This document shows, piece after piece, positions 1-5,597 of a stretch of DNA of 8,497 nucleotides (the first letter of the stretch is position 1; each line of letters starts with the position of its first letter). Both the position numbers and the translations under genes were made by a program. Location: contig DATKMS010000469.1 of the NCBI GenBank assembly GCA_035541735.1, forward strand, positions 1 through 8,497. Reading direction: 5' to 3'. Origin of the DNA: DATKMS01 sp035541735 (lineage in GTDB: Bacteria > Desulfobacterota > Binatia > HRBIN30). Under the pieces are notes generated by a model. The model was not told where the DNA came from. It did no database searches and saw nothing but the letters and a program-made list of their open reading frames with translations.

Positions 1-51
1 TCATCTGGTTGGCGCAGATCGGAAGACACGGCGGAGGGTAACAACAGTCGC

Positions 52-79
52 TTGACAGTGGCGAACGGATCGACATAGG
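52..79 (+). promoter_or_regulatory. Possible promoter of the fucosidase gene
   Basis: A perfect -35 hexamer TTGACA lies at 52-57. The best -10 candidate is CATAGG at 74-79, with 16 bp between them, and it matches TATAAT at only three positions. If used, transcription would start within a few bases of the ATG at 88, giving an almost leaderless message. That fits the weak Shine-Dalgarno sequence (AGGG at 77-80). The -35 is good but the -10 is poor, so this is tentative. Confidence 0.25.
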
Positions 80-87
80 GTCCGTCC

Positions 88-1878
88 ATGCGATCCCATT
101 GGCTGGGCTTCACCGTCGCGGTCCGTGTGTGGACCGCGGGAATCACTGCGGCCACTGCGGCGCCGGCCCCTTGCCCGGAGGCGCTGTACACCATCGTCGG
201 CGATCCCGTCGGCGGTGCGGGGGTGACGAGCAGCAGCGCCGAGATCGGCGTACGCGCGGGGTTCGGCGACGCCTGCCCGCCGACGACCGCCACCAAGCGC
301 AGCGGGTCAGCGAGCGGCATCACCAAAGTCAGTGCGACCTGGACGGCCTGCTCCGGGCTCACCGGCACCGTGAAGTTCTCGGGCAAGATCGTCGACAGCT
401 GCAGCCGCCTCGTCGGTACCCTGAAGGCGAAGGGCTACAAGCGGGCGCTGGAGGCGGTGCGCGTCGACTGTGGCGACGGCATCCTCGAGGCGGAGCCGCC
501 GGCGACGCCATATACCGGCACGCTCTCGTCTCTGGCGACGCACGCGCTGCCGCCCTGGTTCGATGACGCGAAGTTCGGAATCATGATCCATTGGGGGATC
601 TTCACCATACCGGCGTGGGCCGAGACGATCCTCAACCCCGCGGACTGGTTGTGCGGCTCGAAGCTCGTTGAGCCGCCGGACTTCGGCAGCGAGTTCTTCA
701 CGCACATCCCGTATGTGGAGTGGTATGAGAACACGATCATGATCGCTGGGTCGCCTGCCCAACAGCACCACATCGCGACCTACGGTGCGACCTTCGCCTA
801 CGACAGCTTCCGGCCGCAGTTCGAGGCGCAGGCGGCGGCGTGGTCGGGGGACACCTGGGCCGACCTGTTCCGCGACTCCGGTGCGCGCTACGTCGTGCTG
901 GTCACCAAGCATCACGACGGCTACGCGCTGTGGCCGACCACGGTAGCGCACCCCACGCGCAGCAACTGGCACATGGAACGCGACATCGTCGGCGAACTCT
1001 CGACGGCGGTGCGGCAGCGGTGCATGCGCATGGGACTGTATTACTCGGGGGGATTCGACTGGTCCGTGCAAGCCGGACCCGTGAAGAACAGCCTCGATTA
1101 CCTCACCGTTGCGCCACAGAGTCCCGCCTACATCAGTTACGCCGACGGGCAGTGGCGTGAGCTGATCAGCCGCTACAAACCGGCCATCTTGTGGAACGAC
1201 CTGGGCTACCCGACGAACGCGGATGCGCTGAGCCTGTTTGCCGATTACTACAACACCGTGCCCGATGGGGTGATCAACGATCGGTTTACGGTGGTCGGGG
1301 GCGGCACGCATCACGACTACACCACGCCCGAGTTCTGCGTCGTATCCGACATCTCGCCGACCAAGTTCGAGACGGTGCGCGGCATGGGCCACGGCTTCGG
1401 CTACAATCAGAACGAGACCGACGCCGATCTCGCCTCCGCCGACGACCTGATCCGGCTGTTGATCGACGTCGTCAGCAAGAACGGCAACCTGCTGCTCAAC
1501 GTCGGCCCGCTGGCCGACGGCACCATCCCAACCGCGCAAGTGACGCGGCTGCAGGCCATCGGCGCGTGGCTGAGTGCAAACGGCGCGGCAATCTTCAAAA
1601 CGCACCCGTGGACAGTCCCTGCGGGCGCAACCAGCGACGGTACACCGGTGCGGTTCACCACCAGCGCGGATGGCGCAACGCTGTATGCCATGGTGCTGGG
1701 TTCACTCCCCGCGAAGGAGGTGACGCTCGTCGGACTGAACGTGACGCCGAAGAAGGTTGTGCTCCTGGGTACACCTGCAAAGAAGGTCAAGGCGACCGTG
1801 GCGGGCAGCGATCTGCACATCAAGATTCCCGCGGCACCGCCGTCTCAGGCGGCGTACGCCTTTGCCCTGACGCTGTGA
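88..1878 (+). CDS. Secreted GH29 alpha-L-fucosidase with an extra N-terminal module
   Basis: A glycoside hydrolase family 29 enzyme of 596 residues, expected to release terminal L-fucose from glycans by the retaining mechanism, outside the cytoplasm. Residues 1-25 look like an export signal ending in A-T-A-A, although Arg13 interrupts the hydrophobic stretch. Residues 29-130 form a Cys-containing module (C29, C63, C88, C105, C128) ending in C-G-D-G-I. The catalytic barrel starts near W156. It shows K-F-G-I-M-I-H-W-G-I-F (H168, W169), T-K-H-H-D-G-Y (H275, H276) and L-W-N-D-L-G-Y-P with D371 at the family nucleophile position. K-F-E-T-V-R-G-M-G follows, where E428 is the conserved family Glu, then N-G-N-L-L-L-N-V-G-P. 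Residues from about 510 fit the C-terminal beta-sandwich domain. The ATG at 88 is chosen because later in-frame starts destroy the signal peptide. The family assignment is firm. The exact substrate is unknown. Confidence 0.93.
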   Translation: MRSHWLGFTVAVRVWTAGITAATAAPAPCPEALYTIVGDPVGGAGVTSSSAEIGVRAGFGDACPPTTATKRSGSASGITKVSATWTACSGLTGTVKFSGKIVDSCSRLVGTLKAKGYKRALEAVRVDCGDGILEAEPPATPYTGTLSSLATHALPPWFDDAKFGIMIHWGIFTIPAWAETILNPADWLCGSKLVEPPDFGSEFFTHIPYVEWYENTIMIAGSPAQQHHIATYGATFAYDSFRPQFEAQAAAWSGDTWADLFRDSGARYVVLVTKHHDGYALWPTTVAHPTRSNWHMERDIVGELSTAVRQRCMRMGLYYSGGFDWSVQAGPVKNSLDYLTVAPQSPAYISYADGQWRELISRYKPAILWNDLGYPTNADALSLFADYYNTVPDGVINDRFTVVGGGTHHDYTTPEFCVVSDISPTKFETVRGMGHGFGYNQNETDADLASADDLIRLLIDVVSKNGNLLLNVGPLADGTIPTAQVTRLQAIGAWLSANGAAIFKTHPWTVPAGATSDGTPVRFTTSADGATLYAMVLGSLPAKEVTLVGLNVTPKKVVLLGTPAKKVKATVAGSDLHIKIPAAPPSQAAYAFALTL

Positions 1879-2116
1879 CCTGCGCCAAAAGCTGGGATTG
1901 ACGCCCGCGGCGGCGCGAAAGGGGGATCGCCCGACTTTTCCAGAGGCCCGCAGCTGATGCTCGGGGGTTATGTCACATCGGTGCTCAACCTGGCCCACAC
2001 GCTCGCGCCCTGGGAAGTCGGATCCGGATCGCGTCGTCGAATCTGGTGGTGCTGCCTCCGCAGTCACCAGAGGCAGGCGGATGTCGCGCTGGCGGCGACC
2101 CATCCCGAGGTAGCGC
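1879..2116. other. Intergenic region between the fucosidase and TPR genes
   Basis: These 238 bases hold no convincing gene and no clear terminator. A 57-codon frame (ATG 1957 to TGA 2130) overlaps the next start but resembles nothing known. A small hairpin with 5-bp arms, GTCGC and GCGAC, lies near 2084-2100, just before the Shine-Dalgarno sequence of the next gene. It is too weak to assign a function. Confidence 0.5.
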
Positions 2117-2119
2117 GTG
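2106..2119 (+). promoter_or_regulatory. Ribosome binding site setting a GTG start
   Basis: CGAGG at 2106-2110 is followed by a 6-base spacer and GTG at 2117. This supports the GTG as the start of the membrane/TPR gene. The later ATG at 2825 opens a signal-peptide-like segment but has no recognisable Shine-Dalgarno sequence. Confidence 0.5.
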
Positions 2120-3316
2120 GCACCCGGTGATCGTAGCGCGCTGCAGGCGTGGCTGGTCTTGGTAGCGCCCGGCATGCTGGTCACCCGCGGCGTCATCGCG
2201 CTTGCGTTCATCGCTGCCCCATGGCTCACCAGCGTCGTCCACGTTGCGGTTGTCGCCCGCGCCGTCGCCGCGGCTCTGTTGCTCGCACAGGTGGCGAGCA
2301 CGGCCATGGTGCTGAGCCGTCCGGGTTGCTGGTCGATGGGCGTCTTCACCACACTGCTCGCCATCGACTTCCTGCTGTGCGGGATCCTCTTGAGTACCGA
2401 CCGCCAGCTGTGGGGCGCGGGCGTGCCAATCGCCGTGGTCGCGCTGGCCATGAGCTTCGAGGTGGCCGGATGGCTCAGTGTGGTCGTGGCAATCGTCCTG
2501 ATGGGCGCAGGGTTCGCGGCGGCGGTGGGGTTGGACATCGGCGCCCCGCTGCTCTGGCCGGATACGTTGATGTTCGGGACGGTGTTGAGCGTGGAGACAT
2601 CGTTTCCAGGTGTTCCGACGGTCGAGGCGACGGTGCGGTCGTTCCCGACGGCGCTCCATGTGGAAACGTCCTTCGGCGGCGCGTCGGGCCTCGGCTGGAC
2701 GCCGCCGCTGCTGGTGCCGGTGCTGGCGATTCTGCTTGCCGCACTTGGCATCGGCGGTGTCGTGAACGTCGTCCGGGTGCGGCGCGCGCGCACGTTGCAT
2801 ACGGCGCCCGCGGCCCACTCGCCGATGAACCTGAGCGGCATCGCCACTCTGGGAATCGCACTGCTCGTCCTGGCCTCGATGGCGCCGGCGAGCGCACAGT
2901 GTGATCCCGCGGGGCACGCCGCCTTCGCCCAAGGGTTGGAAGTGCTCAGTCACGGCGACCTGCCCGCCGCCACACGGATATTCTTTCAGCTCGTCCAGAC
3001 CCAGCCGGCGTGTCCGGAGGCGCGCAACAACCTGGCGGTCCTGTTCGTCGAGCAGGACCGTTGGGACGAAGCCGCTGCGCAACTGCAGCAGGCGTTGCAG
3101 CTGAATCCCGGTTATGAACGGGCCCGCGTCAATCTGGCGCGCGTCGAAGCGCTGCTCAAGGAACAACGCCGCTGCGAGCAGGCCGCCGCGACGGCGACAC
3201 CGGAGCCGTCGGCGACGCCTGCGCTTCCAGAGGGCGAATCGGCTTGCAAGGCGACCCCTGAAAGCATCTCACAGGACACCCAGCAGGCGGACGCGACAAC
3301 AGCTGCAACGCCCTAG
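2117..3316 (+). CDS. Polytopic membrane protein with C-terminal TPR region
   Basis: I do not recognise a named family for this 399-residue protein. The first 140 residues hold about five hydrophobic segments (roughly 10-32, 36-62, 70-86, 92-110, 112-135). A polar loop (about 140-192) follows, in which V-E-T-S-F occurs twice. Another membrane segment (about 195-220) ends in basic R-V-R-R-A-R. Residues 237-260 read as a standard Sec signal peptide or last membrane helix ending A-S-A-Q. Two TPR units follow (about 265-299 and 300-334: A-F-A-Q-G-L-E and N-N-L-A-V-L-F with D-R-W-D-E-A), then a partial third and a Thr/Ala/Pro-rich tail. TPRs bind proteins, so a periplasmic scaffold anchored by the membrane part is plausible. 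The frame could instead hold a fused secreted TPR gene starting at ATG 2825. The start is GTG with a good Shine-Dalgarno sequence. Confidence 0.75.
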   Translation: MAPGDRSALQAWLVLVAPGMLVTRGVIALAFIAAPWLTSVVHVAVVARAVAAALLLAQVASTAMVLSRPGCWSMGVFTTLLAIDFLLCGILLSTDRQLWGAGVPIAVVALAMSFEVAGWLSVVVAIVLMGAGFAAAVGLDIGAPLLWPDTLMFGTVLSVETSFPGVPTVEATVRSFPTALHVETSFGGASGLGWTPPLLVPVLAILLAALGIGGVVNVVRVRRARTLHTAPAAHSPMNLSGIATLGIALLVLASMAPASAQCDPAGHAAFAQGLEVLSHGDLPAATRIFFQLVQTQPACPEARNNLAVLFVEQDRWDEAAAQLQQALQLNPGYERARVNLARVEALLKEQRRCEQAAATATPEPSATPALPEGESACKATPESISQDTQQADATTAATP

Positions 3317-3378
3317 CAGCCGGACTTGGAACGCCATAGCGACCCATCGGGCCATAGAAGGGACGCCGGCCGCAGGCC

Positions 3379-4086
3379 CTACAACCTTCGCAGGATGAGC
3401 AACGCGCCGTAGAGATTGCCGTCGCTCCGCCGCGACGCCAGGGCGGTGGCGTGGAGTTGCTCTGCGCACGCTCCGGTCCGGACCGTCACGGTCTGTTCCA
3501 CGACCTCCCGGCGTGCCACGGCCTCCATCATCACGGCGGCTTCGCGCTCGCCGCCAAGGATCGCGCTCAGCGTAAGCTCGCCACTGCTCCAGTGCAGAAG
3601 CTCGCGCGCGATCGGGTCCGCAAACTTCAACTGGCCGTCGCGGTCGACGCGTGCGATGCCTTCCGCTGCCACTGCTGCAGTGGACACCGGTGAGCTGCCG
3701 ACGGGTTCAACCCCACCCACGCTGTCTGTCGGCAGATCGCCGGTCTCTGGCGCTGCCGCGGGCAGCCCGTTCCGGGGTGAGGGCGCGCCGGGGGTTTCGC
3801 TCAGGGCACGCAGGATGATCCGCGCCGCATGCTCCTGGGGCGGATGCCGAGGATCCGAGAGGGCCGACACCGCGGTGGGGGCGGCAGCGATGCGACCAAG
3901 CGTCTCGCGGATTCTCCAGAGTTCATGTCGAAGACGGATTCGACGATCATAGACGTCCCCCGTCGTGGGTCCGCCGTGCGGCTCACTGGCGGTACTCGCG
4001 AAGAACAACTGGCGTTGCTGTTCCAACGCGGCCAGCGCGATCGTGGCCACCACCGCCGCGCCGACGACTAAGCTGACCCACAGCAT
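3379..4086 (-). CDS. Membrane-anchored lone PAS-like domain protein
   Basis: The ATG at 4086 gives 235 residues. One membrane helix lies at the N-terminus (about 2-22, M-L-W-V-S-L-V-V-G-A-A). A charged, probably coiled-coil segment follows (about 45-68, with R-R-I-R-L-R-H-E-L-W), then a Pro/Ser/Ala-rich linker. A PAS-like fold fills the last 95 residues, from E-G-I-A-R-V-D-R-D-G-Q-L to G-A-L-L-I-L-R-R-L. In sensor kinases this last strand normally leads straight into the HisKA helix, but here the stop follows at once. The frame extends upstream to a TTG at 4194, but third-position GC falls there and no Shine-Dalgarno sequence is seen, so I prefer 4086. It lies 180 bases downstream of the truncated kinase on the same strand, probably co-transcribed. 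The likely role is signal sensing; the ligand is unknown. It could also be the remnant of a longer kinase. Confidence 0.65.
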   Translation of the reverse strand: MLWVSLVVGAAVVATIALAALEQQRQLFFASTASEPHGGPTTGDVYDRRIRLRHELWRIRETLGRIAAAPTAVSALSDPRHPPQEHAARIILRALSETPGAPSPRNGLPAAAPETGDLPTDSVGGVEPVGSSPVSTAAVAAEGIARVDRDGQLKFADPIARELLHWSSGELTLSAILGGEREAAVMMEAVARREVVEQTVTVRTGACAEQLHATALASRRSDGNLYGALLILRRL

Positions 4087-4266
4087 ATGCGGTTGTGGTT
4101 GGCGTGGTAGCGGAAGCGAATAGGCTGCTCGGCTTCCATGGTCGTGCGAGGAGCGGATTCTACGGCTGCGGGTGCCTGGCCGCAAGAGAGCCAAGCGACG
4201 GGTTCGGTGACCGCGGCCATCCAGGCTTCAGCGGCACCGCCCTTGCGCCGGCAACCCAGCGGGGCG

Positions 4267-5085
4267 TCACGCTGCACTGGGCAATTGGGACCTGCGGAAG
4301 GGCACCGCACGCGCTGCGGCACGAGGAGCCTCGCGCGCGCTGCCGCTGCCGTTGCGGAACTCGTCGAAAAGGTCCTGGAGGGTGACGTGTTCCGCATACA
4401 CCGCCGCGTGGCCGGCACGCAGTTCCGTGAAACACAGCAACTCTTCGATGATGGCGGTGAGATGGAGAGCGCTGGCACGCAAGCGGTCGATGCTGTCGCG
4501 GGCCAGGGGCGATGCCACCCCCTGTACTTCGTCGGCGATGATGTCGGCGTTTCCGAGAATCACGTTCAACGGGGTGCGCAGCTCATGCGACAGGGTCGAG
4601 AGAAACTCCTCCTTCAAGGCGGTCGCATCGTGCGCCCCAGCTTGCTCCGCACCGGAGAGCGCGTTGGCGGCGATCGTGGCCACCCCCTTGCAGAACTCTT
4701 CCCGGCCGGGCCTCAACGCGCCGTCGTCCGTCATCGCTGTGCCAACGGCGATCGGAGCAATGCTCTCCGTGGCCGTCGTCAGGAAGATGGTAAAAAAGTA
4801 GATGATCAAGAAGTCCTGCGAGAAGCAGCCCACCGTCAGGTACAGCCCGGTCAGTACCACTGCGGTGTCCGCCAGCAGGAGTGCTGCCGAGAACCACGGC
4901 TGGTGAAACCATTCCTTCGGGGTCGATGCCAGGAGCACGTTGCTGGCGACCAACGCGAGGATGTATCCGACGCGGGCAGGGCCCCCGGCGAATTCACCGA
5001 AAAGGATCAGAAAGCTCGTTGAGATGACAACAACCGAGCGCAGCAGAATGACCGTGCGCTTCCTGTCGATAGCTCGCTGTTCCAC
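4267..5085 (-). CDS. Membrane histidine kinase lacking the ATPase domain
   Basis: From GTG 5085 the protein has 272 residues: four membrane helices (about 12-29, 39-55, 65-86, 91-118), a short linker, and a full HisKA dimerisation/phospho-acceptor region. That region contains L-S-H-E-L-R-T-P-L-N, with the phospho-acceptor at H167, and a second helix through L-L-C-F-T-E-L-R-A-G. The protein stops about 30 residues after V-T-L-Q-D-L-F-D-E-F. The N-box, D-x-G-x-G and G-T-G-L-G-L motifs of HATPase_c are absent from it and from the other frames I read downstream. It therefore cannot phosphorylate itself as an ordinary kinase would. It may be a truncated pseudogene or a phospho-acceptor served by another kinase. 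An upstream GTG at 5127 adds 14 residues. I chose 5085 for its G-run 5 bases upstream and better codon use, but the choice is not secure. Confidence 0.75.
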   Translation of the reverse strand: MEQRAIDRKRTVILLRSVVVISTSFLILFGEFAGGPARVGYILALVASNVLLASTPKEWFHQPWFSAALLLADTAVVLTGLYLTVGCFSQDFLIIYFFTIFLTTATESIAPIAVGTAMTDDGALRPGREEFCKGVATIAANALSGAEQAGAHDATALKEEFLSTLSHELRTPLNVILGNADIIADEVQGVASPLARDSIDRLRASALHLTAIIEELLCFTELRAGHAAVYAEHVTLQDLFDEFRNGSGSAREAPRAAARAVPFRRSQLPSAA

Positions 5086-5230
5086 GTGTGCCCCCGCGCT
5101 TTGCGCTCGCCGTGTGATTCGACCCACCCCGCGCTATGTTGCGCTGCGTCAGACCGATGGCCCGAGCCGGCCTGGCGAGAGCGCAGCGGTATCCGCCTCG
5201 CCGGGCCGCGGATTGGGGAACAGAGTGGGG

Positions 5231-5389
5231 CTAGTGGCTCGGCCGGCCGCGAGACGCCGGTTTCAGCGAGGTGCGGCGACCGGACGGTACGGAAGGCGCC
5301 GCCGTGGGACCACCCAGTCGACGGAGTGCCACCACCGTCTTCCACCGCTTGTCCTCTTTCGACCACTTGCCAATCGCCAGTACTTGCAT
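5231..5389 (-). CDS. Small hypothetical protein with a strong ribosome binding site
   Basis: This 52-residue frame starts M-Q-V-L-A-I-G-K-W-S-K-E-D-K-R-W-K and ends in a basic, Pro/Ser-rich tail. What supports it is translation initiation: GGGGGAGG lies 7 bases before an ATG, the strongest Shine-Dalgarno sequence in the window. The N-terminal M-x-V-L-A-I-G-K-W is reminiscent of small YCII-like proteins, but the rest does not follow that family, so the resemblance may be chance or mark a decayed copy. It lies upstream of the kinase on the same strand (145 bases to the GTG at 5085) and could be the first gene of that unit. Function unknown. Confidence 0.35.
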   Translation of the reverse strand: MQVLAIGKWSKEDKRWKTVVALRRLGGPTAAPSVPSGRRTSLKPASRGRPSH

Positions 5390-5478
5390 CGCCTTGCCTC
5401 CCCCTTGCTGACCGCACTCCAAGGCAAGCGAGATGCCAGCCGCGGCGGTATGCCGAGAAGCGGGAGTGCCGAGACGAC

Positions 5479-5494
5479 CGTACAATTTCGTACG
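5479..5494. repeat. Short inverted repeat, possible operator
   Basis: The arms CGTAC (5479-5483) and GTACG (5490-5494) are separated by 6 bases. TACAAT at 5481-5486, inside the element, matches the -10 consensus at five of six positions on the + strand, but no acceptable -35 lies 16-18 bases upstream. It sits about 100 bases before the start of the stalk protein. It could be a regulator site; the arms are short enough to occur by chance. Confidence 0.25.
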
Positions 5495-5582
5495 TTTCGG
5501 CAGCCGGTCTTGGCCAGAGCGTTCAAGACTGAACGGCGCGCCGACAGAAGGCAGGCTGATGTGAACAAGCTGCGAGGGAGAC

Positions 5583-5597
5583 GGAGCACATACGATG
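5583..5597 (+). promoter_or_regulatory. Ribosome binding site of the stalk protein
   Basis: GGAG at 5583-5586 is followed by 8 bases and ATG at 5595. This favours 5595 over the in-frame ATGs at 5640 and 5655. The latter two would, however, give a more typical signal peptide with a shorter N-terminal arm. Confidence 0.45.

Larger units (their letters stand above)
5086..5594. other. Divergent intergenic region between the kinase and the Thr-rich protein
   Basis: About 500 bases separate the - strand kinase start from the + strand stalk-protein start. The region contains the small - strand frame at 5231-5389 and a short inverted repeat at 5479-5494. Otherwise I see no RNA gene, no strong promoter with both hexamers, and no terminator. 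Control elements for both directions are expected here, but I cannot place them confidently. Confidence 0.5.

Noticed and set aside
16..26. AGATCGGAAGA, identical to the first 11 bases of a common sequencing adapter
   Set aside because: The match ends after 11 bases and the following sequence differs from the adapter, so it is most likely chance.
307..1605. 432-codon open frame antisense to the fucosidase
   Set aside because: It is Arg/Val-rich, lacks recognisable motifs and lies opposite a clear GH29 gene. It is a by-product of high GC.
1957..2130. 57-codon + strand frame overlapping the GTG start at 2117
   Set aside because: Weak ribosome binding site, no recognisable composition or motif, and probably chance.
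1702..3166. Two long overlapping - strand frames opposite the TPR gene
   Set aside because: Their products are low-complexity Arg/Gln/His- or Thr/Ser-rich and fit no family. The + strand gene has membrane helices and TPRs.
3317..3378. Possible bidirectional terminator between convergent genes (arms GGGCC and GGCCC)
   Set aside because: The arms are only 5 bp with a loop of about 20 bases and no U-tract, so no terminator can be claimed.
4138..5022. 294-codon + strand frame opposite the kinase
   Set aside because: The - strand carries the H-E-L-R-T-P motif and membrane helices; this frame has no domain.
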